Positions 56,892 through 64,000 of a stretch of DNA of 64,000 nt are shown piece by piece. Every line of letters begins with the position of its first letter. Within the stretch, counting starts at the first letter, position 1. The translations under genes and the position numbers were made by a program. The notes under the pieces were generated by a model. That model did no database searches and was not told the DNA's origin. It worked only from the letters and a program-made list of their open reading frames with translations. Origin of the DNA: CAVRRZ01 sp963723745 (GTDB taxonomy: Bacteria > Actinomycetota > Actinomycetes > Mycobacteriales > Geodermatophilaceae); contig CAVRRZ010000001.1 of assembly GCA_963723745.1 (NCBI GenBank), positions 1 to 64,000 on the forward strand, written 5' to 3'.

Positions 56892-57847
56892 GGCAGGGAC
56901 ACCTCCGCCAGCCGGGCGCCCCACCGGGCAGCGGTGACCGGGTCGGCGGTGACCGCGTCGATCAGATCGGGTTCGGGCCGGCGGACCGGGATCGCGCCGT
57001 CGACGGGGAGCAGCGGGTCGCTCGTGACGTCGCCGGTCAGCAACGCCACGGTGGCCAGGCCGCAGGCGAAGGGCAGCTCGGGCAGCGCCGCGGCCAGCGC
57101 CAGGCCGGCCGCGATCCCGACGGAGGTCTCCAGTGCGGACGAGACGACGCACGGCAGGCCGTGCGCCTCGGCCACTTCCAGCGCGGCACGCACGCCACCG
57201 AGCGGCTGCACCTTGAGGACGACGACGTCGGCAGCGTCCCGAAGGTCCACGCGGCGCGGGTCCGCGGCGCGCCGCACGCCCTCGTCGACCGCGATGCGGA
57301 CGTCGACCCGCCGCCGCAGCGCCGTGAGGTCGGCCAGGGTGCCGCACGGCTGCTCGGCGTACTCCAGTCCGACGGCGCGGTCGAGGTCGACGAGCCGGGC
57401 GGCCGCGGTGTCGACGTCCCAGGCGCCGTTGGCGTCGACCCGGAGGGCGCCCGCGGGCCCGAGCGCGTCGCGCACCGCCTCGAGCCGGGCCCGGTCCTCG
57501 GCCGCCGAGCCGCCGGGCTCCGCCACCTTGACCTTGGCGGTGCGGCAACCGGACGCCGCGACGATCGCGTGCGCCTGCTCGGGGCCGACCGCCGGGACGG
57601 TGACGTTCACCGGCACCTCGTCCCGCTGCGGCGCCGGCCAGCCCTCGACGGCCGCCTCCCGCGCCGCCGCCCACCACCGGCGGCTCTCGGCGGCGTCGTA
57701 GTCCCAGAACGGGCTGAACTCACCCCACCCCGCCGGCCCGCGCAGGAGGACGCCGTCGCGGACGTCGAGACCGCGGAACCGGGTGCGCAGCGGGATCCGG
57801 TAGACCCGCGTCTCCGTCGCCGGCCCGGCGTCGGAGGCGATGATCAC
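56888..57847 (-). CDS. menC: o-Succinylbenzoate synthase
   Basis: 319 residues, enolase superfamily. Catalytic Lys105/Lys107 ('AKVKVAE'), metal ligands Asp138, Glu165 and Asp188 ('RVDANGAW', 'EYAEQPC', 'AVDEGV') and the second catalytic Lys212 ('VVLKVQP') are all visible. Dehydrates SHCHC to o-succinylbenzoate. GTG start at 57847; divergent from menE over 41 bases. Confidence 0.94.
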   Translation of the reverse strand: MIIASDAGPATETRVYRIPLRTRFRGLDVRDGVLLRGPAGWGEFSPFWDYDAAESRRWWAAAREAAVEGWPAPQRDEVPVNVTVPAVGPEQAHAIVAASGCRTAKVKVAEPGGSAAEDRARLEAVRDALGPAGALRVDANGAWDVDTAAARLVDLDRAVGLEYAEQPCGTLADLTALRRRVDVRIAVDEGVRRAADPRRVDLRDAADVVVLKVQPLGGVRAALEVAEAHGLPCVVSSALETSVGIAAGLALAAALPELPFACGLATVALLTGDVTSDPLLPVDGAIPVRRPEPDLIDAVTADPVTAARWGARLAEVSLP

Positions 57848-57888
57848 GCCGGACAGCCTAGTTCGGCCGCGCCGTACCCTCTCCTCTC

Positions 57889-59025
57889 GTGGCCCGGCAG
57901 CTGGTGATCGTGGACGCCCCTGGGCCCTCGGAGGCCGCGGTGCTCGGCACCGTCGTGCCGGCGCTGCACGCCGCCCTCGACGGTGCCGCCCCGCTCGCCG
58001 TCCTCCCTGCCGGTGCGGACGCCGTGGTCGCGGCCGCCCGATCCGCCCTGCGTCCCGACGATCCGGTCGAGGACGGCGCCGACCTGGTCGTGGTCACCTC
58101 GGGGTCGACCGGCTCGGGGCGTGCGGTGCTGCTGTCCGCCGACGCCCTCCGCGCGTCGGCCGCGGCCACCGCCCGGCGGCTGGGCGGCGAGGGCACCTGG
58201 TTGCTGGCCCTGCCACCGTCTGCCATCGCGGGCCTGCAGGTGCTCGTCCGCGGCCTGCTCGCCGGGCGTCGTCCGGTCGTGCTCGAGCACGGGGAGACCC
58301 TCGCCGAGGCAGCCGCACGGATGCCGGCCGACCGTCGGTACACCTCGCTCGTCCCGACCCAGCTGCTTCGCTGTCTCGACAGAGAGCCCTCCGCTCTCCG
58401 GAGGTTCGACGCCGTGCTCGTCGGAGGGGCGGCGACCGATCCCGACCTGCTCGCACGGGCACGCGCCGAGGACGTGCGGGTCGTGACCACCTACGGCATG
58501 ACCGAGACCGCCGGCGGCTGCGTGTACGACGGCCGGCCGCTCGACGGCGTCGACGTGCGCACCGGGGAGGGGATCGAGATCCGCGGGCCGGTACTGGCGC
58601 TGGGCTATCGCAGCGATCCGGAGGCGACGGCATCGGCGTTCGCGGACGGCTGGTTCCGGACGCGGGACGCCGGCCGGCTGTCGGACGACGGGCTGCTCAC
58701 GGTGCACGGCCGGCTGGACGACGTCGTCGTCACCGGGGGCGTGAACGTCGCACCGCAGGCGGTGGAGGCCGCCCTCCGGGCACACCCCTTGGTCGCCGAC
58801 GCGGTGGCGTTCGGCCGCCCGGACGATGAGTGGGGTGCGCGGGTGGTGGCCGCGGTCGTCCCGTCCGCCGGTGCTCGGCCGGAACTGGCCGACCTCCGGC
58901 CGTGGGTGGCCGAGCGGCTCGGGGCGGCCGCGGCCCCCCGGGAGCTGCACCTGGTCGACGCGATCCCGGTGCTGCACACCGGCAAGCCCGATCGCGCGGC
59001 GGTCGCCCGGTCGGTGAGCAGCTGA
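57889..59025 (+). CDS. menE: o-Succinylbenzoate-CoA ligase
   Basis: 378 residues, AMP-forming acyl-CoA synthetase, short form typical of actinobacterial MenE. Phosphate loop 'TSGSTGSGRAV' (70-80; Arg replaces the usual Lys), 'TTYGMTETAGGCVYDG', 'GWFRTRDAGRLSDDG' and the C-terminal catalytic Lys in 'LHTGKPDR' are present. A TACCCT -10 box ends eight bases before the GTG, so the message is probably leaderless. Stop overlaps menA (TGATG). Confidence 0.92.
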   Translation: MARQLVIVDAPGPSEAAVLGTVVPALHAALDGAAPLAVLPAGADAVVAAARSALRPDDPVEDGADLVVVTSGSTGSGRAVLLSADALRASAAATARRLGGEGTWLLALPPSAIAGLQVLVRGLLAGRRPVVLEHGETLAEAAARMPADRRYTSLVPTQLLRCLDREPSALRRFDAVLVGGAATDPDLLARARAEDVRVVTTYGMTETAGGCVYDGRPLDGVDVRTGEGIEIRGPVLALGYRSDPEATASAFADGWFRTRDAGRLSDDGLLTVHGRLDDVVVTGGVNVAPQAVEAALRAHPLVADAVAFGRPDDEWGARVVAAVVPSAGARPELADLRPWVAERLGAAAAPRELHLVDAIPVLHTGKPDRAAVARSVSS

Positions 59026-59897
59026 TGGCCACGCCCGCGCAGTGGGTGGCCGGCGCCCGGCCTCGGACGCTGCCCGCTGCCGTCGCTCCCGTGCTCGTCG
59101 GCACCGGGGTGGCGGTCGCGCTCGACGGCTTCCGCCCCGTGCCGGCGCTGCTCGCCCTGGTGGTCGCGCTGGCGCTGCAGGTGGCGGTCAACTACGCCAA
59201 CGACTACTCCGACGGCCGCCGCGGCACCGACGCCGACCGGGTCGGCCCGACCCGGCTGGTCGGTTCGGGCGCTGCCGCGCCACGACAGGTGCTGGTCGCG
59301 GCGGGGCTCGCCGTCGCGGTGGCCGGCGTGGCCGGGCTGGCGCTGGCGGCGCTGTCGAGCTGGTGGCTGGTCGCCGTCGGCGTCGTCTGCATCGTCGCGG
59401 CGTGGACCTACACCGGCGGGCCGCTGCCCTACGGGTACCGGGCGCTGGGCGAGGTGTTCGTCTTCGTGTTCTTCGGGCCGGTCGCCGTCGTGGGGACGAC
59501 TTTCGGCCAGACACGGACGGTCGAGGGCCTGGCGCTCGCCGCGTCGGTGCCGGTCGGGCTGCTGATCGTGGCGCTGCTCGTCGTCAACAACCTGCGCGAC
59601 CTCACCGGCGACGCGACGGTCGGCAAGCGCACGCTGGCGGTGCTGGTGGGCGACCGCGGCACCCGGCTGCTGTTCGTCGGGCTGTTCGCCGTCGCGTTCG
59701 CGGTGGTGGTCGCGATCGGCGCCGTCCGTCCGTGGGCCCTGCTGGCGCTGTTCGCCGTCCCGTTCGCCGTGCGTCCGTCGCGCACGGTGCTGGGCGGGGG
59801 GCAGGGCCCGGCGCTGATCGGCGCCCTGGCGGACACCGGCCGGCTCACCCTGGTGACCGGCGTGCTGCTGGCCGCGGGTCTGGCGCTGTCTGCCTAG
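59025..59897 (+). CDS. menA: 1,4-Dihydroxy-2-naphthoate polyprenyltransferase
   Basis: 290 residues, UbiA superfamily, about eight to nine membrane helices. The first Asp-rich motif is 'NYANDYSDGRRGTDADR' and the second 'NNLRDLTGDATVGKRT', both intact. Attaches the prenyl tail to DHNA in the membrane. ATG 59025 is set by the overlap with the menE stop. Convergent with the DUF4229 gene. Confidence 0.95.
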   Translation: MATPAQWVAGARPRTLPAAVAPVLVGTGVAVALDGFRPVPALLALVVALALQVAVNYANDYSDGRRGTDADRVGPTRLVGSGAAAPRQVLVAAGLAVAVAGVAGLALAALSSWWLVAVGVVCIVAAWTYTGGPLPYGYRALGEVFVFVFFGPVAVVGTTFGQTRTVEGLALAASVPVGLLIVALLVVNNLRDLTGDATVGKRTLAVLVGDRGTRLLFVGLFAVAFAVVVAIGAVRPWALLALFAVPFAVRPSRTVLGGGQGPALIGALADTGRLTLVTGVLLAAGLALSA

Positions 59898-59924
59898 TGG
59901 CTCACTCGCCGGCGGCCTGGCAGC

Positions 59925-60254
59925 TCACTCGCCGCCGCTGAGCCGCGCCCGCAGGTCCTCCTTCTTCCGCCGGCGCTCCTCCTGCCAGGCGACGATCGCT
60001 TCGGTGAGGCGCTCGCGGGACCGGCGCAGCACGAGGTACGCCACCGGCATGGACAGCAGCAGCCCGAACAGCAGACCGGAGAAGAAGTCCAGGCCGGCGA
60101 TCCAGAGGACGACGCTCAGGGCCGCGAAGATGCCGAGGCGCCCGACGGTGTGGATCACCAGCCAGGGCAGCACTTTGGGACGGGCGGCCGGGCCGCCGTC
60201 CGGTCCGACGGGCACGGGCCGCTCCCCCGCCTTGCTCGCGCGCTGCTCAGCCAT
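59925..60254 (-). CDS. DUF4229-family small membrane protein
   Basis: 109 residues: hydrophilic N-terminus (1-30), two membrane helices (about 31-50 and 55-78) and a charged coiled tail ('EAIVAWQEERRRKKEDLRAR'). The pattern matches DUF4229 proteins, commonly encoded beside men genes in actinobacteria; function unknown. Its ATG overlaps the Lrp gene by eight bases. The last 11 bases including the stop (GGCGAGTGAGC) are repeated 23 bases downstream. Confidence 0.8.
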   Translation of the reverse strand: MAEQRASKAGERPVPVGPDGGPAARPKVLPWLVIHTVGRLGIFAALSVVLWIAGLDFFSGLLFGLLLSMPVAYLVLRRSRERLTEAIVAWQEERRRKKEDLRARLSGGE

Positions 60255-60720
60255 GCCGGCCCTCCCATTTCGTCGACAGGACCACGGTCGTGTGCGTGCG
60301 CGCCACGCCCCGGATCCGGTTCACCGCGTTGATCGTCGCCTCGAGCGCGCCCATGTCGGGCACCCGCACCTTGACGACGTAGTCCTCCGTGCCGGCCACG
60401 CGCCAGCAGTCCTCCAGCTCGGGCAGCGCGCGTAGCGCCTCCTCGACGCCGGCGTCGTCGACCGAGTCGCTCTCGATCACGCCGACCAGGGCGGTGACGT
60501 CGAGGCCCACGGCGATCGGGTCGACGACCGCCCTGTACCCGGTGATCACGCCGGCGGCCTCGAGCTTGCCCACCCGGTCGTGCACGGCGGGGGACGAGAG
60601 GCCGACCTGACGCGCCAGTTCGGCGTAGCTGGCCCGCCCGTTCGCGCGCAGCAGGTCGATCAACTGCTGGTCGACGGCGTCGATGGCGGGTCTCCGTCCT
60701 CTCCGGGCAACCAGGTGCAC
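60247..60720 (-). CDS. Lrp/AsnC-family transcriptional regulator
   Basis: 157 residues: N-terminal winged HTH ('IDAVDQQLIDLLRANGRASYAELARQVGLSS' in pieces) and C-terminal RAM ligand domain ('VTALVGVIESDSVDDAGVEE', 'EDYVVKVRVPDMGALEATI'). Ligand (often an amino acid) unknown. GTG 60720 is chosen because AGGAG lies 10-14 bases upstream and the HTH then begins at the usual position; the open frame continues further upstream. Confidence 0.9.
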   Translation of the reverse strand: MHLVARRGRRPAIDAVDQQLIDLLRANGRASYAELARQVGLSSPAVHDRVGKLEAAGVITGYRAVVDPIAVGLDVTALVGVIESDSVDDAGVEEALRALPELEDCWRVAGTEDYVVKVRVPDMGALEATINAVNRIRGVARTHTTVVLSTKWEGRHG

Positions 60721-60829
60721 CGGGCTGCTTCTCCTGGGCCGTTCTCCTGCGCCCGGTACCGGGTGGCACTCGCCGGCTCCCAAGTATCTCCGGGCGACGT
60801 ACATTGGGGTCCTAGGAGGGGGTGGGACG

Positions 60830-61060
60830 GTGGCGTTCCTGCTTTTCATGCTCGTCACGATCGCGGTGGTCGTGCTCATCGTCCGTGCGTCGAACGCGCC
60901 CGGCCGTCCGGGCGGTGGCCTCCGCTTCGAGCGGCGGCCGCGTCCGCCCCGCCCTCCGCGCCGTCAGGCGCCGTCGCGGCCGGTCGCTCCGGACGACGAC
61001 CCGGAGTTCCTGCGTGAGCTCGAGCGTCGCGCCCGGCGTGACGACGGGACCAACGCCTGA
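60830..61060 (+). CDS. Small single-span membrane protein
   Basis: 76 residues: one N-terminal membrane helix ('FLLFMLVTIAVVVLIV'), then an Arg/Pro-rich basic stretch and an acidic/basic C-terminal helix ('DDPEFLRELERRARRDDG'). GTG 60830 has an AGGAGGGGG ribosome site (60814-60822) in front, which supports it over the longer frame. No family recognised; divergent from the Lrp gene. Confidence 0.65.
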   Translation: MAFLLFMLVTIAVVVLIVRASNAPGRPGGGLRFERRPRPPRPPRRQAPSRPVAPDDDPEFLRELERRARRDDGTNA

Positions 61061-61105
61061 TCCACGGCTTGATTCACGGCTTGATTCACGGCCTGATTCA
61101 CGCAG
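61058..61105. repeat. 12-bp repeat, four copies, spanning two convergent stop codons
   Basis: Unit TGATTCACGGCT (first copy TGATCC..., last ending GCAG). The first copy contains the stop of the small membrane gene and the last contains the stop of the minus-strand ORF at 61098. Because the unit is a multiple of three, every copy supplies an in-frame TGA on both strands. Confidence 0.85.
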
Positions 61106-61493
61106 CGGAGCGACGGGCGAACAGTCGCCGCCAACCGCGCTGAACGCCGCCCGATCCTCCTCGGTGGTCGCCTGGCCCGTGGCCGCCTGCCCCGTGGGGT
61201 GCCGCTCCGGCCGGGCCGACCCCGTCGGGCGTCGTTCCGTCCGCGCGTTCCTCTCCCTGGGGCTGCGCGGGCGCGTCCTCCCGGCCTGGCGCGGTCGCGG
61301 ACCGGCCCTCCTGTGCCGGCAGATCGGCCGGCCAGCCCAGACCGACGCCCTCGGTGTCTGCCGTGCCGGGCCAGCCGACCGGAGCAGGGCTGCCCGTGCG
61401 GTGCGCCCCGTGGCTCTCCGGCGAACGAGTCGCCAAAGCGGCGGCCACCAAGGGATGCGCGGCGGCGCCGTCGGCGGCGGCGTGCTTAGGCAT
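61098..61493 (-). CDS. Hypothetical protein with GWP motifs
   Basis: 131 residues, starting MPKHAAADGAAAHPLVAAAL and ending 'RGWRRLFARRSAA'. Low complexity, rich in Ala, Gly and Pro, with two GWP motifs about 20 residues apart. Third codon positions are mostly G or C, but an overlapping plus-strand frame is equally GC-rich at that position, so coding strand is uncertain. No Shine-Dalgarno before the ATG. Given mainly because the N- and C-terminal segments look protein-like. Confidence 0.4.
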   Translation of the reverse strand: MPKHAAADGAAAHPLVAAALATRSPESHGAHRTGSPAPVGWPGTADTEGVGLGWPADLPAQEGRSATAPGREDAPAQPQGEERADGTTPDGVGPAGAAPHGAGGHGPGDHRGGSGGVQRGWRRLFARRSAA

Positions 61494-61723
61494 GACACAG
61501 CCCGGTGACGGCGAGGGAGAGCAGTCGGGTCCCGCGATTCATGAGGGTATGGGAACACGCACGTCCGACATTCGTCATCCCATTCGTCTCCGGGATGCCG
61601 GGTCGCCTCCGGCCCTGCGAGCGCGCGGACGGCCTGCTCTCCAATCCTCCCCCGGACGTGCACGAGCCACCTCGGCCACTGGCCTGCCGGTCTCTGGCTC
61701 AGTGAGCTTGCATCCCGTTCTTT

Positions 61724-61739
61724 TCGAACGTATGATCGA
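61724..61739. promoter_or_regulatory. LexA-like SOS box at the DUF222 gene
   Basis: TCGAACGTATGATCGA matches the actinobacterial LexA consensus TCGAAC-N4-GTTCGA at 11 of 12 positions. It overlaps the first possible ATG (61732). Mycobacterial 13E12/DUF222 genes are known to be preceded by SOS boxes. Confidence 0.65.
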
Positions 61740-62028
61740 AGCCATGAGGACGGTGGCCCGGCGCAGAGCCGCGGACGACGCCGCCTCCGTGCCGGCCGAG
61801 GAGCGCCCCGGGGCGGGCTCCGGTCCGAGCGCGAACCGGTCGGCCGCCGGGCACAAGCCGTTCGCTCCGCCGGTGGCGTTGTCGGCGGGCCCGTTGGGGG
61901 CGGTGCAGGCTGCCGACCGGGAGATCGCCCGGCAGACCGCGCTGCGCGCCCGGGCGGTGGCCGAGTTCGCCGCGTCCCGTCCCGCCCCGCCTCGGCCGAC
62001 CGGCAGCAGGGCCAACCCGGGGCGATGA
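61732..62028 (+). pseudogene. DUF222/HNH (13E12-type) protein, N-terminal fragment before frameshift
   Basis: 98 residues from ATG 61732 (or 94 from ATG 61744). It runs 'AVQAADREIARQTALRARAVAEFAAS', the usual start of DUF222 proteins in this group, then leaves frame after RPAPP and stops at 62028. The cause is a 5-bp tandem duplication (cccgc twice, 61981-61990): with one copy the frame would read RPASADRQQGQPGAMSAQRW and join the downstream frame. Either a real frameshift, a phase-variable tract or an assembly error. Translation could restart at the overlapping ATG 62025. Confidence 0.7.
61981..61990. repeat. 5-bp tandem duplication causing the DUF222 frameshift
   Basis: CCCGC occurs twice in a row; removing one copy restores a continuous DUF222 reading frame from 61732 past the window end. 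Confidence 0.8.
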
Positions 62029-64000
62029 GCGCCCAGCGCTGGGCCAACCGGCCCGACCTGCTGCGCCCGGTCAGCGAATGGGCCGCCCAGGAACTGACGG
62101 TGGCGCTGTCGATCACCACCCCGGCCGCCGAACGGCTGCTCGACCAGTCGCTGACCCTGGTGCACCGGCTGCCCCGGGTCCTCGACGCGCTGGGGGCCGG
62201 GGCGCTGCACCCCGGGCACCTGTGGCACCTGCTGGACAAGCTCGGCCCGCTCACCGACGACGACGTGCGCGCCGACGTCGAACAGGCGCTGCTGGACTGG
62301 GCCGCCGGCCGGGTCACCACCCCACCCGAACTCGGCGACAAGGCCCGCCGCGAACTGATGAAACGGGACGCCTGGAACGCCGCCCGCCGGCTGGCCACCG
62401 CCCTGCGCGAGCGCGGCGTGCACCCCCACACCGGCCCGGTCGAGGGCATGGGCGCCCTGCAGATCCTCGGCACCCTGCCCGAGACCCAGGCCCTCTACCT
62501 CGCCCTCGGCGCCTACGCCGACGCCCTCGACGACACCCCCACCCCCGACAGCACCACCCCCGACAGCACCCCCGGCGACGGCGACACCGGTGGCGACGTG
62601 GGCGCCGCCGGCCAGTCCGGTGCGGCACCCGCCGGCCCGCGGCGGACCCGGGCGCAGAAGATGCTCGACTGCCTGCTCGACCTGGTGCTGCGGCCCGGCG
62701 AGCACGACCTGCCCCCGGTCCAGATCGACCTGAGCCTCATCGCCCCGATCGGCACCGTCCTGGGCGGGGACGCCCCCGGCGAACTCGGCGGCGTCCCCGT
62801 GCCCGCCGACATGGTCCGCGCCCTCCTGCGCGCCTTCACCGGCACCGGCACCGGCACCGGCACCGGCAGCGCTGAAGCCACCGACACCGCGAGCAAGCCA
62901 GACGCCGTGAGCAAGCCAGACGCCGCGCAGCCACAGGCAGCGCAGCCAGACGCCGCGCAGCCAGACGCCGTGAGCAAGCCAGACGCCGCGCAGCCACAGG
63001 CTGCCGAGGCACGAGCTGCGGCTGCAGAAGCCGCGAGGCCCGGCGCCGCGCCGGAAGACCCCGCTCGGCGGACCGAGGACGGCTTCGTGCCCGCGATCAG
63101 CCCGCTGGAGCTGGCCTGGCTGCACCTGGAACAGCAGGACCTGCTGGCCTGGGGCGCGGAGACCGAGCGCCGCATCCTGGCCGGCGAACTCGACGACCCC
63201 GACCCGCCCACCGACGCCCAGCTGGCCGCCTGGCTGGCCACCGCCGCCCCACCGCCGGACCAGGATCCCCCCGACGACGGCGGGCCGCCCGAGCAGCAAC
63301 CGCCCGGCGGCGACGGGCCGCCTGACGACGGGCCACCCGGCCCCGATCCCGAGAACCGCGCGGCGCCGCCCGCCCGGCCACCGGCCGGTGCCCGCTGGTG
63401 GGCCGACGCCGACACCGCCGTCGACGCCGCGAGCCAGGCCCTGCACCGGCTGCTCGAGGCGATGGGCCACGCCCGCCGGGCGGTGGCCGCCGCCGCCGCC
63501 GCCGACACCGCCGCCCGCACCGCCGACGCCGCCGCCCGCGCCCGCTGGCACACCGGCCCGACCACCCCCGACGGAACCGGCGCCACCCCCGACCCTGCCT
63601 CCGGGCCGGGCCCCGCCGACACCGACACTCCCGAGGAAACCGGCACCCCCGACCCCCGGGGAGCCCGGGGGGCGGCGGCCCGCGACATCCTCGACGTGCT
63701 CGCCGCCGCCACCGACCAGCAACTGGCCGACCTCGGCGACCTGCTCACCGCCACCGGCGGCGGCGGACTCACCCACCGACCCCGGCTGATCCTCACCGAC
63801 ACCCTCACCGGCGCCCTGCGCGCACTCACCGACCTGCCCGGCCTCCGCCGGGCCGCGCACTGCGGCGCCCCCGCCTGCCGCCGCCGCCCCCAGCGCTGCG
63901 ACCACGACCTCACCGACCGCCCCGGCCTCGGCCCACCCGCACCCACCCCGCGCTACCGGCCCAGCGCGGCCCTCGACCGCTGGCTACGCGCCCGCGACCG
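62025..64000 (+). CDS. DUF222-domain HNH endonuclease-like protein (13E12 family), partial
   Basis: Open to the window edge (658 codons visible). Begins MSAQRWANRPDLLRPVSEWA, then the helical DUF222 domain ('ALSITTPAAERLLDQSLTLV', 'HPGHLWHLLDKLGPLTDDDV'). Long low-complexity inserts follow: a Thr/Gly run, KPDA/QPDA repeats (62876-63010) and Pro/Asp-rich linkers. The C-terminal part 'HCGAPACRRRPQRCDHDL' and 'RPSAALDRWLRARDR' leads into the expected HNH motif, which lies beyond 64000. Nuclease activity is inferred from the family only. The ATG overlaps the upstream fragment's stop (ATGA). Confidence 0.8.
   Translation, partial: MSAQRWANRPDLLRPVSEWAAQELTVALSITTPAAERLLDQSLTLVHRLPRVLDALGAGALHPGHLWHLLDKLGPLTDDDVRADVEQALLDWAAGRVTTPPELGDKARRELMKRDAWNAARRLATALRERGVHPHTGPVEGMGALQILGTLPETQALYLALGAYADALDDTPTPDSTTPDSTPGDGDTGGDVGAAGQSGAAPAGPRRTRAQKMLDCLLDLVLRPGEHDLPPVQIDLSLIAPIGTVLGGDAPGELGGVPVPADMVRALLRAFTGTGTGTGTGSAEATDTASKPDAVSKPDAAQPQAAQPDAAQPDAVSKPDAAQPQAAEARAAAAEAARPGAAPEDPARRTEDGFVPAISPLELAWLHLEQQDLLAWGAETERRILAGELDDPDPPTDAQLAAWLATAAPPPDQDPPDDGGPPEQQPPGGDGPPDDGPPGPDPENRAAPPARPPAGARWWADADTAVDAASQALHRLLEAMGHARRAVAAAAAADTAARTADAAARARWHTGPTTPDGTGATPDPASGPGPADTDTPEETGTPDPRGARGAAARDILDVLAAATDQQLADLGDLLTATGGGGLTHRPRLILTDTLTGALRALTDLPGLRRAAHCGAPACRRRPQRCDHDLTDRPGLGPPAPTPRYRPSAALDRWLRARD
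62901..63001. repeat. 38-bp direct repeat inside the DUF222 gene
   Basis: The segment starting gacgccgtgagcaagcc (62901-62938) recurs identically at 62964-63001, 63 bases apart, keeping frame (21 residues). It encodes the KPDA/QPQA units and is less GC-rich than its surroundings. Confidence 0.85.

Noticed and set aside
54900..57701. 933-codon plus-strand ORF across menD and menC
   Set aside because: Antisense shadow of two genes with complete catalytic motifs.
61058..61105. The 12-bp repeats as a CRISPR array
   Set aside because: Units are head to tail without spacers, far too short, and there are no cas genes.
60822..61508. 228-codon plus-strand ORF after the Lrp gene
   Set aside because: Its first part is an out-of-frame reading of the small membrane gene, it runs through the 12-bp repeats, and it has no recognisable protein features.
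61575..63905. 776-codon minus-strand ORF antisense to the DUF222 gene
   Set aside because: The plus strand carries clear DUF222 motifs; the antisense frame is a Gly/Ala/Arg-rich shadow produced by GC-rich third positions.

Overview
The window is a very GC-rich actinobacterial chromosome segment with GTG starts, four-base start/stop overlaps and GC-rich third codon positions. It carries a complete Mce locus, a secE-nusG-rplK-rplA block, a 14-gene nuo operon with menaquinone genes, and a DUF222/HNH (13E12-type) gene. Together these suggest Geodermatophilaceae (Blastococcus/Geodermatophilus/Modestobacter-like). The family call is inference from gene content, not from an rRNA or a search.

Layout. 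Positions 1-10303 (minus strand) hold a full Mce lipid-import locus read mkl > yrbEA > yrbEB > mceA-F > an accessory gene cut by the window edge. Positions 10613-15000 (minus) hold rplL, rplJ with an L10-type leader, rplA, rplK, nusG, secE and tRNA-Trp. Positions 15162-19271 hold an aminotransferase, an M1-type lipoprotein peptidase, hadB/hadA-like dehydratases, rpmG, tRNA-Met and tRNA-Thr. Positions 19373-25486 hold a membrane GGDEF/EAL protein, a 29-residue repeat peptide, a WXG100-like pair, a TadG-like protein and tRNA-Tyr. Positions 25577-31465 hold yajQ, htpX, korA-korB and a sugar dehydrogenase-like lipoprotein. Positions 31521-50693 (minus) are one long respiratory operon: a menJ-like reductase, nuoA-N, then a polyprenyl diphosphate synthase. 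Positions 50852-59897 carry menaquinone genes (menG, menF, menD, menC, menE, menA) around two small secreted-protein genes. Positions 59925-64000 hold a DUF4229 protein, an Lrp regulator, small ORFs and a frameshifted DUF222/HNH gene under a LexA-like box.

How it fits together. Polyprenyl synthase, menF/D/C/E/A/G and MenJ make menaquinone and modify its side chain. Complex I (NuoA-N) reduces menaquinone, and KorAB supplies low-potential reductant from 2-oxoglutarate. A near-perfect Rex-type palindrome just downstream of a -10 hexamer heads the menJ-nuo operon, suggesting NADH/NAD+ control.

Most unusual signals. (1) Short 'bridge' ORFs fill operon gaps with start/stop overlaps at both ends (yrbEB-mceA, nuoB-nuoC, nuoC-nuoD, nuoL-nuoM), and two of them encode related peptides from a shared DNA repeat. 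(2) A 29-residue peptide gene has three GPRWTR repeats that differ only at synonymous positions, with its own Shine-Dalgarno and terminator. (3) Three copies of a two-tier hairpin sit at gene ends with compensatory stem changes. (4) Two secreted-protein genes share an upstream module. (5) The DUF222 gene is broken by a 5-bp tandem duplication. All of these come from reading the sequence by eye; no database search was possible.
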